From assembly GCF_001468035.1 (NCBI RefSeq), contig NZ_LNZA01000001.1, positions 2,430,328 to 2,494,327 on the forward strand: 64,000 nt of DNA, written 5' to 3'. Position 1 is the first letter of the stretch. Every line of letters begins with the position of its first letter. Position numbers and translations under genes: made by a program. Positions 1 to 9,861 of this stretch are shown here, piece after piece. The DNA is from Legionella tucsonensis (GTDB taxonomy: Bacteria; Pseudomonadota; Gammaproteobacteria; Legionellales; Legionellaceae). Under the pieces are notes generated by a model that was not told the DNA's origin, did not search any database, and was given only the letters and a program-made list of their open reading frames with translations.

Positions 1-2
1 GG

Positions 3-1595
3 GATGAAATCAGTTGTGGCGTCCATAGTTCCGCAAATATTGTTGAAGTAATCACTGAAAGTATTCAACCTGAAGATGGACATAAATTACCCGAGCGGTC
101 TGAGGAAGAAGTAATTAGGTTAACTGGCTTACTGAGCACTGCAAATGATGATGAAGCAGCAGATAGACAAAAACATGAAAAAGAATCCGCAATTGCTTAC
201 CGCCAAAAAAATATTTTAAAATCTATATTATTAAAGCAGAAACCAACAGCAGATCTGAACGTATTATTGAGAGAATTAAATAAAGAAATACCTCCTGATA
301 GTGAATTTACACAAAGATCTTTGTATGATTTTTTAGACGATTTCAAAAAAAATTTCCCCAATAACAAGTTAAATGCAGAATTCAAAAAACCGAAATTTAT
401 TAACTTAATAAATAAATATCCCCCCTTAGATGGAAGATTGCAAGATTTACTAGAACGGGAAATGACTCAATTTTTTCACAAAAAAACCAATTTAGAAAAA
501 TTAAAAGATCTTTTTAATCGATCCACTTCGAGTAAAGAAACTAATGCAGAAAAAGAAGCCAGGAAACAAATCAAAGCCGAAATCGAAACAGCAAACTCCA
601 TCATGCAAAAAGAGAAAGAAGGAGGTGATCAAGTTCGTATCAAAAAATTAAAAGAAATCGCTGAGGATTGTAAAAAAAATGGAATTACTCATTTTCCTTG
701 TTTAGAAGCTATAAAAGAACTGGCAGAAAATAAAAAAATCTATACTGGCATGGGATATGAATTTATAATGAGTAATCTCTCTCAACCTAATTTATTATCC
801 ATTAATAACATAGATCTACACATTGATCCCTATGCTCCTCTTAATCATGCTTATTCTCATGTTAGCTTATATAATGGTTTAAATAGTATTATTGATTCAT
901 TCATTTCCCAATATGAAAGGGCAAAAAATGCAGATTTACTCTATGAATGGAGTGGCAATTTTTTAGGTTATTGTCTTGATGGACAACTGGAGTCTGCTTT
1001 TCATTTTTTACAACTAAGAGATCAACCTAAAATGCCACTTCATAAAGGAATGGAAGTTTTTCTATCTGAATATGCTAAAGACTTTGCGGCGAGTAAATGG
1101 ATAGGATTTGTTAAAACCTGGAGCGATCTTGGTAATCTTTATGAAGAGTATCAAACAGCCCTTGCTAAAGTAAACGAAGGTCAAACATATCTAATGAAAC
1201 GTTCCGATATAAAAGATGAAGAATATTCACAGGAAAATATTCGACTCTTAAAACGGGTAATGTCTGGTATAGGGACAGCTTTCAACTCATCTCGTATAGC
1301 AGCGTTTATACTTGAGAAACATCCTGATTATGAGTTTAGTGATGGACAGAAATTAACTGAACAATTGATTAAAGACTATTTAAAAAATGTTCTAAACATG
1401 GAAGAACCTGCCTGTAATACCGAATCGACTAGCTCATATAAAAGCGTATTGACTCAACTCGATAGCGACCAAGTCCATGAGATAAAAAGTGCCAAAATAA
1501 AAACTCCAACAGAGACTATCACTCCAACTGTAAAAAAAGAAACACCTGCCTCTCCTCCTGAATCGGACACAGAAATCCATTCACCGCGCCTTTAA
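3..1595 (+). CDS. Hypothetical coiled-coil protein, 5' partial; Dot/Icm effector candidate
   Basis: The reading frame is open from the first bases of the window, so the gene begins upstream; a TTG at 267 is only an internal codon. The visible 530 residues are hydrophilic, rich in Lys, Glu and Asn, with charged helical stretches around codons 90-200 and no signal peptide or membrane segment. The C-terminal 60 residues are Ser/Thr/Pro/Glu rich and look disordered. I recognise no enzyme domain. Large, low-GC, soluble orphan proteins of this kind in Legionella are often substrates of the Dot/Icm type IV secretion system, but that is inference from style only. No terminator is obvious before dps. 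Confidence 0.8.
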   Translation, partial: DEISCGVHSSANIVEVITESIQPEDGHKLPERSEEEVIRLTGLLSTANDDEAADRQKHEKESAIAYRQKNILKSILLKQKPTADLNVLLRELNKEIPPDSEFTQRSLYDFLDDFKKNFPNNKLNAEFKKPKFINLINKYPPLDGRLQDLLEREMTQFFHKKTNLEKLKDLFNRSTSSKETNAEKEARKQIKAEIETANSIMQKEKEGGDQVRIKKLKEIAEDCKKNGITHFPCLEAIKELAENKKIYTGMGYEFIMSNLSQPNLLSINNIDLHIDPYAPLNHAYSHVSLYNGLNSIIDSFISQYERAKNADLLYEWSGNFLGYCLDGQLESAFHFLQLRDQPKMPLHKGMEVFLSEYAKDFAASKWIGFVKTWSDLGNLYEEYQTALAKVNEGQTYLMKRSDIKDEEYSQENIRLLKRVMSGIGTAFNSSRIAAFILEKHPDYEFSDGQKLTEQLIKDYLKNVLNMEEPACNTESTSSYKSVLTQLDSDQVHEIKSAKIKTPTETITPTVKKETPASPPESDTEIHSPRL

Positions 1596-1658
1596 GGATG
1601 ACTGTAAATTATTCAACTCAATTATTTTTTTGCATAAAAAGATGATATTTTTAACAAT

Positions 1659-1693
1659 TTGTTACAAATTAACAATGTTTGGTCTACGCTTAT
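1659..1693 (+). promoter_or_regulatory. Putative sigma-S-type promoter of dps
   Basis: The sequence TCTACGCTTA at 1683-1692 matches the sigma-S -10 consensus KCTAYRCTTAA at all but the last base. It lies about 30 bases before the dps start codon. A TTGTTA at 1659-1664 is too far upstream for an ideal -35, which sigma-S tolerates. Stationary-phase control of dps is known in other Gammaproteobacteria. Confidence 0.45.
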
Positions 1694-1722
1694 AAAAACA
1701 AATTAATTTAACAGGAGTTAAA

Positions 1723-2220
1723 ATGAAAAAACTGGCACTTTATAGGCTTGAAACACCCAATGACCTTGATATAAAAGATCGTCGTAAAATTGCTGAGGCT
1801 ATTAACCCACTTTTGGCAGATACATTTGCATTATTCGTTAAAACCAAAAATTTCCATTGGCATATGACGGGACCCCATTATCGTGATTATCATCTCTTAT
1901 TAGATGAGCAAAGCGAACAAATTCTTGCAATGATAGATGTTTTAGCAGAACGTGTACGCAAACTTGGAGAAAGAACAATCCATTCTATTGGGCAGATCAA
2001 AGAATTGCAAACACTTCAAGATGTCAATGAAACCTTGTCAGCAGATGATATGTTGCATAACCTCCTGGAAGATAATAAGAGTTTTTTAAAAAATATGAGA
2101 AAAGTTCATGAAGTGTGCAGTAAGCGAGATGATTTTGCCACAACCAGCCTCTTGGAAGTTTATATTGATGAAACAGAACGACGAATTTGGTTTTTATTTG
2201 AAACGTTACAAAATAAATAA
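1723..2220 (+). CDS. dps: Dps family DNA-binding ferritin-like protein
   Basis: A 165-residue Dps-type miniferritin. Dodecamers of this family oxidise Fe(II) with hydrogen peroxide, store the iron and protect DNA in starved or stressed cells. The diagnostic stretch around residues 43-63 (FHWHMTGPHYRDYH) carries the ferroxidase His45, and Asp72 and Glu76 in the D-x-x-A-E-R motif supply the partner ligands across the dimer interface. The basic N terminus could contribute to DNA binding. An AGGAGTT ribosome site sits just before the ATG. It is a single-gene unit, preceded by a sigma-S-like promoter and convergent with the exonuclease genes. Confidence 0.93.
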   Translation: MKKLALYRLETPNDLDIKDRRKIAEAINPLLADTFALFVKTKNFHWHMTGPHYRDYHLLLDEQSEQILAMIDVLAERVRKLGERTIHSIGQIKELQTLQDVNETLSADDMLHNLLEDNKSFLKNMRKVHEVCSKRDDFATTSLLEVYIDETERRIWFLFETLQNK

Positions 2221-2295
2221 TGAATTTCAAGCAAGCGCTTAGGTAAGGGCTCGTGGGGAATGTTGAATCTTGGTCGAACAGGAATGGTAATGCGT

Positions 2296-2348
2296 GCGGA
2301 GCAGAACGGAAAAACCAAAACCGATATATTTTTTTCTTCCGACTCCGC
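2296..2348. terminator. Imperfect hairpin between convergent dps and exonuclease gene
   Basis: GCGGAG at 2296-2301 pairs with CTCCGC at 2343-2348, with a second pairing block CGGAA/TTCCG inside and a T-run in the loop. It lies between two convergent genes, so it may end transcription from either side. The stem is interrupted, so this is tentative. Confidence 0.3.
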
Positions 2349-2363
2349 CCGCTTCATCTCAAG

Positions 2364-3146
2364 CTATAAACTTACATTAAAATCCAATTCAACCCAAACA
2401 GGTGCATGATCAGAAGGTCTTTCTACTTTACGTGGTTCTTTATCAATAACTGATTGCCTGCATAATCCATTAAGTGCTTTACTCAGCAAAATATGATCAA
2501 TACGCAAGCCCCGATTACGCCTGAAAGCTCCTGCACGATAATCCCACCAACTGAACACCTGCTCATCCTGCATAAAACTTCTAAAACTGTCATGCAATCC
2601 AAGTTGTAATAATTGCGTAAAAGCTTCTCGTTCAGCGGGACTAACTAATACCGAACCTACCCATTCAGCAGGATCATGCACATCACGATCTTCAGGAGCG
2701 ATATTAAAATCGCCTACTACAGCCACATTAGGAAAAACACTCATTTGTAATTGAATAAATGCTGTAACCTTTTGCAACCAATTCAGCTTGTATTGATATT
2801 TATCTGAAGTGAGCTCAGAGCCATTGGGAACATATAAATTGATCAGGCGAATACCTGCAACAGTAACAACTAAAATACGTCGTTGAGGATCATCAAAATC
2901 AGGGATGTCGGTTAGAACATTAGAAAAAGGATATCGACTTATTACGGCAACACCGTTGTAAGTCTTCTGTCCTGAAAATGCCACATAGTAACCTTTCTCT
3001 GTAAACGCGGCCACAGGAAAATTTTCATCAAGCAGCTTCGTTTCCTGCATGGCAAGAACATCCATCTGGGTAGAATCAAACCATTCTAATACTTGCTCCA
3101 GTCTTATCTTCAATGAATTCACATTCCAGCTTGCTAATTTAAGCAC
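2364..3146 (-). CDS. xthA: Exodeoxyribonuclease III family protein (XthA-like), copy 1
   Basis: A 260-residue member of the exonuclease III/AP endonuclease fold, which cuts DNA 5' of abasic sites and trims 3' ends in base excision repair. Metal and catalytic residues are visible: Asn8-Val-Asn, QETK (Glu35), GDFNIAPED mid-protein and SDHAPVW near the C terminus. The GTG at 3146 is chosen as the start because AAGGGAG lies seven bases before it; the longer frame to 3182 adds residues unlike the family. It overlaps the end of the upstream exonuclease gene by eight bases, so the two are translationally coupled. This copy is closer to E. coli XthA than its partner. Confidence 0.88.
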   Translation of the reverse strand: MLKLASWNVNSLKIRLEQVLEWFDSTQMDVLAMQETKLLDENFPVAAFTEKGYYVAFSGQKTYNGVAVISRYPFSNVLTDIPDFDDPQRRILVVTVAGIRLINLYVPNGSELTSDKYQYKLNWLQKVTAFIQLQMSVFPNVAVVGDFNIAPEDRDVHDPAEWVGSVLVSPAEREAFTQLLQLGLHDSFRSFMQDEQVFSWWDYRAGAFRRNRGLRIDHILLSKALNGLCRQSVIDKEPRKVERPSDHAPVWVELDFNVSL

Positions 3147-3921
3147 ACCAATCTCCCTTATATTCAATAAGCAAAGGAGCATGATCAGACAAGCGTGCTT
3201 CTCGAAAAATACGACTGTCCACTACATCCCCAGTAAAACCAGGAGTTACTATCTGATAGTCAATTCTCCATCCTACATTTTTTTCCCATGCACGTCCTCT
3301 AAAAGACCACCATGTATATTGGTCTTCTTCCTGATTATGTACACGAAACGCATCAACAAACCCCATAGCCCCAAACAAATCATCCATCCATGCTCGCTCT
3401 TCAGGTAAAAATCCTGAATTCTTCTGATTACCGCGCCAATTTTTCAAATCGATTTTTTTATGAGCAATATTATAATCCCCACACAAAATTAACTCTCGTC
3501 CCTCATTTTTTAATCGCATTAAATGTTCGGCAAACTGTTCGAGAAAACTGTACTTCACCATCTGACGTTCATCGCCACTAGTACCTGAAGGTAAATAAAG
3601 GGAGATAATACTGAATTTAGGATAATCAAATTGAATATATCGTCCTTCATTATCACAATAATCAAATCCCATACCTTTTACGATACGACTTGGTTTCTGG
3701 CGAGCATAAATTGCCACTCCGCTGTATCCTTTTTTTTGAGCTGAATAATACTCACAAAAATAATCACGAGGATAATATAACTCTTCTGGAATTAACTGCT
3801 CAGGTTGAGCCTTCGTTTCTTGAATACAAACAAAATCAGCATCTTGCATTGCAAGCCACTCGTAGAATCCGTTACGTGCTGCTGAACGTATACCATTGGC
3901 ATTAAAACTAATTACTTTCAT
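3139..3921 (-). CDS. xth: Exodeoxyribonuclease III family AP endonuclease, copy 2 (NApe-like)
   Basis: A second 260-residue exonuclease III-fold protein, first in the pair. It has NANGIRSA at the N terminus, QETKAQ (Glu35), GDYNIAH and SDHAPL. The long stretch around GNQKNSGFLPEERAW and WRIDYQ matches the NApe type of AP endonuclease described in Neisseria, as opposed to the more exonucleolytic paralogue. ATG 3921 is preferred over an in-frame GTG nine bases upstream. Having one of each type overlapping suggests a split of AP-endonuclease and 3'-end-cleaning tasks. The division of labour is inferred by analogy with Neisseria. Confidence 0.88.
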   Translation of the reverse strand: MKVISFNANGIRSAARNGFYEWLAMQDADFVCIQETKAQPEQLIPEELYYPRDYFCEYYSAQKKGYSGVAIYARQKPSRIVKGMGFDYCDNEGRYIQFDYPKFSIISLYLPSGTSGDERQMVKYSFLEQFAEHLMRLKNEGRELILCGDYNIAHKKIDLKNWRGNQKNSGFLPEERAWMDDLFGAMGFVDAFRVHNQEEDQYTWWSFRGRAWEKNVGWRIDYQIVTPGFTGDVVDSRIFREARLSDHAPLLIEYKGDWCA

Positions 3922-4020
3922 TTTTTTCACTTAATTTTATTATAGTCAGAATGAATATGTACTTTGGAAATCATCGCAAATATTCTTGGATTTCGCTTTG
4001 ACCAGACTCAATAAAATCGC

Positions 4021-4638
<618 letters not shown>

Positions 4639-4717
4639 TTATCTTAAGCCTAAAAAAGCAATGGGTTCTACCAAGCAAGCTAAGGTGGCCGCTACGAACT
4701 CAACTGCTTCTTTTAAG

Positions 4718-5197
4718 TTAAAATTTAAAATTATACTTTAATTGGTCTTCCAATTTTTTTTCAATAAATTTAATTCGTTGATATAAAGATCCTCCTTTTT
4801 CAGGTTTTAGTGTCTTCAAATCAGAAACAATGTCATCAGCAGAATCATAATAATTCTTAACTGATATATTCGCGATAATTTTACTTACTGCCCTGACATT
4901 ATGCCTATTCCAATGTCTTGAAATCATCCGCCCAATAAACGAGCCGAATAAACAATTTTCTTTGGTATAATCTATAAGCAGCGCTTTGATTCTTCTTTGA
5001 TTAGAATTCCCTTTGATTTTATTCCAAATCTTTGCATAAGTATCTGGAAAATCTAAAGTAGATTTTGAACGATTAAAAAAGGAATATAATTTTATCCCAA
5101 CATGAGAACCAGAAGTTACTGAATCATCTACTCCTTCCTCTATAAGCTCAAGCTCCTCACTTATCATTGTAATAATAGAACTCGAATTATGTGACAT
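4718..5197 (-). CDS. Small hypothetical protein, Legionella-type
   Basis: A 159-residue soluble protein with no signal peptide. The first 30 residues are Ser- and Glu-rich; the rest is basic and helical, with a striking central motif RMISRHWNRHNV around residues 90-101. The motif recalls a repeated small helical domain of Legionella proteins (possibly the DUF5617 group), an assignment I make from memory and hold loosely. A strong GGAGGAG ribosome site lies ahead of the ATG. It stands alone between wrbA and hslU. It could be a small effector or a free copy of an effector C-terminal domain; function unknown. Confidence 0.75.
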   Translation of the reverse strand: MSHNSSSIITMISEELELIEEGVDDSVTSGSHVGIKLYSFFNRSKSTLDFPDTYAKIWNKIKGNSNQRRIKALLIDYTKENCLFGSFIGRMISRHWNRHNVRAVSKIIANISVKNYYDSADDIVSDLKTLKPEKGGSLYQRIKFIEKKLEDQLKYNFKF

Positions 5198-5309
5198 TTT
5201 TTTCTCCTCCGTGAGAACATCTGTTCTTATAACCTACAGTTTAATCACATACCAAAATTCCAGTTGAATCAAGCCCCATCAAATTGAATGAGAGAGAGTA
5301 AATTGTCAT

Positions 5310-6674
5310 TTAAAGAATATAGCGAGCTAAATCTTCATCCGCTACGAGCTGTCCGAGATTTTTTTCAACATATGCTTTATCAACATGGACAGACTCGCCT
5401 GATTTGTCTGTTGCTTCAAATGAAACAACTTCTAATAATCGCTCCATAACTGTATAAAGCCTACGTGCACCAATATTTTCTGTACGCTCGTTCACCTGCC
5501 ATGCTACTTCAGCAATACGTCTAATTCCTGTCTCATCAAAAGTCAACGTTAGACCTTCAGTAGCCATTAAAGCACTATACTGCAACGTCAGTGAAGCAGT
5601 AGGCTCAGTAAGAATACGTACAAAATCATCGACAGAAAGAGCGGATAACTCAACACGTATCGGCAATCTACCTTGCAATTCTGCAATCAGATCAGACGGC
5701 TTAGCTACATGGAACGCTCCAGATGCAATAAATAAAATATGATCTGAACGAATCATACCGTATTTGGTAGTAACCGTTGTTCCTTCGACTAAAGGCAATA
5801 AATCTCTTTGTACGCCTTCACGAGATACATCCCCGCCTCCCCCATTTTCAGCACGTCGTGCTACTTTATCCAACTCATCAATAAAGACAATACCATTTTG
5901 TTCCACATTCTCTATGGCACGAACCTTAATATCATCTTCATTAATCAGTTTAGCCGCTTCCTCTTCACGTAAAATTTGCATGGCCTTACCAATAGTCATT
6001 TTACGGGTTTTCGTTCGATGACTACCCACTTGTTGAAACATGGACTGTAATTGGCTTGTCATTTCTTCCATGCCTGGAGGAGCCATAATTTCGATGCCTA
6101 TTGGCGTTGTTGAAACTTCTATTTCAATTTCGTTCTCATTGAGAATTCCCTCACGCAATTGCTTACGAAAGACTTGTCTGGCTGTACTGTCTTTTTCACT
6201 TGGTGTTAAGCTGCCCCGTGCAGGAGGAAGTAATACATCAAGAATACGCTCTTCAGCTGCATCTTCAGCCAAATGCCCCACCTTCTTCATCGCAAATTCA
6301 CGTTCTTGTTTTACTGCAATATCCGCTAAATCACGAAGAATAGAGTCCACATCCCGTCCAACATATCCTACTTCGGTAAACTTTGTTGCTTCCACTTTGA
6401 TAAATGGAGCACGAGCCAATTTAGCCAAACGCCGAGCAATTTCTGTTTTACCAACACCAGTTGGCCCAATCATGAGAATATTTTTGGGCATGATTTCATT
6501 GCGTAAAGCGGGATCTTTAATATTCATACGCCGCCAACGATTACGCAATGCAATTGCTACCGCTCTTTTTGCATCATCCTGGGCAATAATATATTTATCC
6601 AATTCCTGGACAATTTCACGAGGCGTCATCACCTCTCGGATAATCTCACTCGCCTTGTTGTTATTTGTTGCCAT
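5310..6674 (-). CDS. hslU: ATP-dependent protease ATPase subunit HslU
   Basis: A 454-residue AAA+ unfoldase that feeds substrates into the HslV peptidase. The Walker A motif GPTGVGKT is at residues 70-77, Walker B is [10 protein letters not shown], the I-domain lies between them, and the C-terminal tail ends in RYIL, the peptide that docks into HslV and activates it. Its start overlaps the end of hslV by 14 bases, giving the standard hslVU operon. Expression is likely from the heat-shock promoter upstream of hslV. It is about ten residues longer than the E. coli protein, which is within family range. Confidence 0.97.
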   Translation of the reverse strand: MATNNNKASEIIREVMTPREIVQELDKYIIAQDDAKRAVAIALRNRWRRMNIKDPALRNEIMPKNILMIGPTGVGKTEIARRLAKLARAPFIKVEATKFTEVGYVGRDVDSILRDLADIAVKQEREFAMKKVGHLAEDAAEERILDVLLPPARGSLTPSEKDSTARQVFRKQLREGILNENEIEIEVSTTPIGIEIMAPPGMEEMTSQLQSMFQQVGSHRTKTRKMTIGKAMQILREEEAAKLINEDDIKVRAIENVEQNGIVFIDELDKVARRAENGGGGDVSREGVQRDLLPLVEGTTVTTKYGMIRSDHILFIASGAFHVAKPSDLIAELQGRLPIRVELSALSVDDFVRILTEPTASLTLQYSALMATEGLTLTFDETGIRRIAEVAWQVNERTENIGARRLYTVMERLLEVVSFEATDKSGESVHVDKAYVEKNLGQLVADEDLARYIL

Positions 6675-7209
6675 GATTTAATTCTTCTATAGTTAAATTG
6701 TTATTGGTATAAATACAGATGTCTCCAGCAATAGCTAATGCTTTACGCACTATCTCCACAGCAGATAATTTTGTATTTTCCATCAATGCTCGCGCAGCTG
6801 CTTGTGCAAAAGGACCACCCGAACCAATAGCAATTAAGCTATGCTCAGGCTCGATTACATCACCATTACCTGTAATAATTAGGGAAGATTTGATGTCTGC
6901 TACAGCAAGCACTGCTTCAAGTCGGCGTAACATTCTGTCTGTTCGCCAATCTTTAGCAAGCTCAACCGCAGCACGGACCAAATGGCCTTGATGCATTTCC
7001 AGCTTACTCTCAAAACGCTCGAAAAGAGTAAACGCATCCGCAGTACCACCAGCAAAGCCAGCAATCACTTGATCTTTATAGAGGCGTCGCACCTTACGCG
7101 CATTACCCTTCATCACAGTATTACCTAAAGTTACCTGGCCATCTCCGCCGATAACTACTTGATTTCCGCGTCTTACTGAAAGTATGGTTGTCCCACGAAA
7201 TTGTTCCAA
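6661..7209 (-). CDS. hslV: ATP-dependent protease proteolytic subunit HslV
   Basis: A 182-residue Thr-dependent peptidase of the proteasome beta-subunit fold. The catalytic Thr is in GTTILSVRR at residue 7, so six residues (MEQFRG) must be removed, whereas E. coli HslV carries only the initiator Met before it. The start codon is TTG, with GAGG eight bases upstream, and no ATG lies nearby. Conserved [14 protein letters not shown] and GSGG motifs are present. It is the first gene of hslVU and follows a sigma-32-type promoter at 7242-7269. Confidence 0.95.
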   Translation of the reverse strand: MEQFRGTTILSVRRGNQVVIGGDGQVTLGNTVMKGNARKVRRLYKDQVIAGFAGGTADAFTLFERFESKLEMHQGHLVRAAVELAKDWRTDRMLRRLEAVLAVADIKSSLIITGNGDVIEPEHSLIAIGSGGPFAQAAARALMENTKLSAVEIVRKALAIAGDICIYTNNNLTIEELNHGNK

Positions 7210-7241
7210 AATTAAATCCTCAAATCAAACTGTAACCACAT

Positions 7242-7269
7242 ACATGGGGATGATAAACAAAAAAACAAG
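7242..7269 (-). promoter_or_regulatory. Heat-shock (sigma-32 type) promoter of hslVU
   Basis: On the minus strand CTTGTTT (7269-7263) and CCCCATGT (7249-7242) are separated by 13 bases. The second box is a perfect match to the sigma-32 -10 consensus CCCCATNT and the first shares CTTG with CTTGAAA. The expected start of transcription is about 25 bases before the hslV TTG. HslVU is a classic heat-shock operon, so the position and function agree. Confidence 0.75.
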
Positions 7270-7340
7270 GGACTCAAAATGAATAATTACCCATTGAAAC
7301 AATCCCCTGGTCTATACATTATTGGGGATATCCATAGAAA

Positions 7341-8564
7341 TTAGATGAAAAAGGATACCCCGTGGGATAAATTTGCTAATCCAAGATGTTGTGCAATGCT
7401 TTGACCAACATCAGCAAAGCTATCGCGACGTCCAATAAAGCGGCTTTTAAGACTTGGACCATATACTAATACGGGAATATGTTCCCTTGTATGATCTGAG
7501 CCAGGAAAAGTAGGATCACAACCATGATCTGCAACAATAACAACCAGATCATCTGGCTTTAATAACGCATTAAGCTCTGGAAGACGTGCATCAAACACCT
7601 CAAGCGCATGTGCATAACCAGTTACATCACGCCGATGACCGTACGAGGAATCAAAATCTACAAAATTAGTAAAAACCAAACTCCCATCAGGTGCAGTCTT
7701 CATCGCGGTTAAAGTAGCATCAAATAAGCTCATATTACTGTCTGCCTTAATGACTTGAGTGATACCTTGATGCGCATAAATATCAGCAATTTTCCCTAAA
7801 GCAATAACTTCACGACCTGCTTCTTTCAAGTAATCAAGTAAGGTTTTTTCAGGGGGTAGTGTTGCATAATCCTTACGATTTGCTGTTCGTTTGAACGTTC
7901 CTGATTGACCAATAAATGGTCGAGCAATCACACGGCCAATCTGATATTCATCTACTAAAGTACGAGCAATTTCACAAACATCATACAAACGCTGCAAACC
8001 AAAACTTTCTTCATGAGCTGCAATTTGAAATACACTGTCTGCAGAAGTATAAACAATAGGCTTACCACTTCGCATATGTTCTTCGCCTAATTCTTCAAGA
8101 ATGATAGTCCCAGATGCATGTTTCTCACCAAGTACTCCTGGTAAACCAGCACGTTGAATTAATGCATCAATTAATTTTTTTGGAAAACAAAATGGTTGCT
8201 CGGGAAAATAACCCCATTCAAAAGTAACTGGGACCCCTGCTAACTCCCAATGCCCACTTGGAGTATCCTTACCTAAACTCTGTTCTACTGCATAACCATA
8301 ATAACCTATAGGTTCAGGAAAAGTGGACAATTCAACAAAACGCAAGCCGCTACTGGCTAAAGCCGCATGATAAAGCCCTAATTTAGCCAGATTGGGCAAA
8401 GTTAATGGGCCTTGACGCAGACCTACCCTGTCACTTTCACCGCGCTCACATGCTTGATGGATATGAACAAAAGTATTAGCACCAGCATCTCCATAACGAG
8501 ATGCATCCAGACTCGCACCGATACCAAATGAATCCATGAGTAATATACAAACTCTACCTATCAT
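7341..8564 (-). CDS. deoB: Phosphopentomutase
   Basis: A 407-residue alkaline-phosphatase-superfamily mutase that interconverts ribose or deoxyribose 1-phosphate and 5-phosphate, channelling nucleoside sugars into central metabolism. The metal ligands are visible in [14 protein letters not shown] (Asp11), in [10 protein letters not shown] (phospho-acceptor Thr), and in ADHGCDPT followed by SDHTREHIP. Full length for the family. Its ATG begins one base after the stop of the upstream transporter gene, with GAGGG inside that gene's end, so it is translated from the same message as the two Pht-like transporters. The grouping points to nucleoside salvage. Confidence 0.96.
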   Translation of the reverse strand: MIGRVCILLMDSFGIGASLDASRYGDAGANTFVHIHQACERGESDRVGLRQGPLTLPNLAKLGLYHAALASSGLRFVELSTFPEPIGYYGYAVEQSLGKDTPSGHWELAGVPVTFEWGYFPEQPFCFPKKLIDALIQRAGLPGVLGEKHASGTIILEELGEEHMRSGKPIVYTSADSVFQIAAHEESFGLQRLYDVCEIARTLVDEYQIGRVIARPFIGQSGTFKRTANRKDYATLPPEKTLLDYLKEAGREVIALGKIADIYAHQGITQVIKADSNMSLFDATLTAMKTAPDGSLVFTNFVDFDSSYGHRRDVTGYAHALEVFDARLPELNALLKPDDLVVIVADHGCDPTFPGSDHTREHIPVLVYGPSLKSRFIGRRDSFADVGQSIAQHLGLANLSHGVSFFI

Positions 8565-8565
8565 C

Positions 8566-9846
8566 TTAGCCCTCAGTATGTTCGCAACGTGTTTCTTTTA
8601 AACCCAAAAGCATGAGAAAAGCGATTAATAAACCTACAGGTAAAATAATTGCAGCATATTGATATGCACTGAGTAGATATACGGGAGTACCGTTTATCAT
8701 ATGCATCCCACCATGGCTTGTTAGTAAATAACTGAACATATTTTGATACACAATATAACCGCCTTGAGTCAATATTGAAATGACACTTACAGCAGTTGCA
8801 GTCATTGCAGGCGAACTACTTTCAGCCACCAAAGCATAACTAATTACTTGTGCGGAAGTAAAGAAACCAAGCAGAAAAAACAAAAAGGCCATCACACTAT
8901 AAGAAACTGGAAGATACAGTATTGCAAACAAAGTCAATAAAGAAGCAATCACTCCGATTTTCATGGGCATTACCCGTAAACCGATTCTATCAGATATCCA
9001 ACCCACTAGAGGTGAACCAATAATCGCCCCCAAAAATAACATGCCATTCACCATAGATGCTTGAGCAGCGCTGATGTCTAACCTTTGCACCAGGTATAAG
9101 GTACCCATCATGGCACCAAATACAGCGATGGCCATATTCATTAAACTGGCATAGAATGCTGCACGCAAATATTGGGTATTTAAATAAGCTTTTTTAGCAG
9201 CTGAGATTACATTTATTGGATTTACGTCGTGTTTCAGTGCAGCCTGCGGTCTTTCTTTTATCCAGAAAAACATAACAATCAACATAGTAAAACCAAGGAC
9301 CCCCACATCCTGTACTGCCTGACGCCATCCCACCAAAATCACTAATTGAGTCAAAGGATATTGTGCCAGCATACCTCCTGCCATTGCCATAGTTACAATA
9401 GCACCGGTTACTAAAGCCATACGCTTTGGTGGGAACCAATGTGATGCCAAACGCACCGGACCTAAGAAGCAGAATGCACTACCAATGCCTGTAACAAAAC
9501 GACAAAACAATGCCATATAAAATGAATGGGAATAAGCCAAAAGAAAAGTGCTGGCTACACATAAAAACATGGCAATCAACAATGTATTTTTAATTGAGAA
9601 TCGATCAAGCATCATTCCTGCGATAAAAAGAAACAATACATTAGATAAATAGTAAATGCTTGATAGCCAAGCCATTTTATCTGCTTGTATTTGAAAGTCC
9701 TGCATGATATTTGCAGCGATGGATGCAAACATATTCCCCTGAATAAACTCATAAAAAAAGAATAAAGTCGCAGCAAAACATACCATCCAGGGCAACAATG
9801 ACGATTTAATCTCATTATATCCTTGAAACTCATCCACCACTTGCAT
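8566..9846 (-). CDS. phtD: MFS transporter, Pht family (PhtD-like nucleoside transporter)
   Basis: A 426-residue major facilitator protein with twelve predicted membrane segments. The N-terminal [10 protein letters not shown] element and GxGxxxxxLGP stretch resemble the Pht transporters that Legionella uses for nutrient uptake in the vacuole. In L. pneumophila the phtC-phtD pair supports thymidine and pyrimidine nucleoside salvage, and here the gene sits directly ahead of deoB. GAGGAGT precedes the ATG. It is similar to the adjacent upstream transporter, so the pair probably arose by duplication. Which copy is phtC and which phtD is assigned by order only. Confidence 0.8.
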   Translation of the reverse strand: MQVVDEFQGYNEIKSSLLPWMVCFAATLFFFYEFIQGNMFASIAANIMQDFQIQADKMAWLSSIYYLSNVLFLFIAGMMLDRFSIKNTLLIAMFLCVASTFLLAYSHSFYMALFCRFVTGIGSAFCFLGPVRLASHWFPPKRMALVTGAIVTMAMAGGMLAQYPLTQLVILVGWRQAVQDVGVLGFTMLIVMFFWIKERPQAALKHDVNPINVISAAKKAYLNTQYLRAAFYASLMNMAIAVFGAMMGTLYLVQRLDISAAQASMVNGMLFLGAIIGSPLVGWISDRIGLRVMPMKIGVIASLLTLFAILYLPVSYSVMAFLFFLLGFFTSAQVISYALVAESSSPAMTATAVSVISILTQGGYIVYQNMFSYLLTSHGGMHMINGTPVYLLSAYQYAAIILPVGLLIAFLMLLGLKETRCEHTEG

Positions 9847-9861
9847 TTTTACTCCTCAGCT

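Noticed and set aside
6040-6681. 213-codon open frame on the plus strand
   Set aside because: It lies wholly opposite hslU, whose protein is unmistakable; the frame is a shadow of it.
7300-7335. ATCCCC...GGGGAT inverted repeat after deoB
   Set aside because: Six-base stem with a 16-base loop and no T-run; too weak to call as a terminator.
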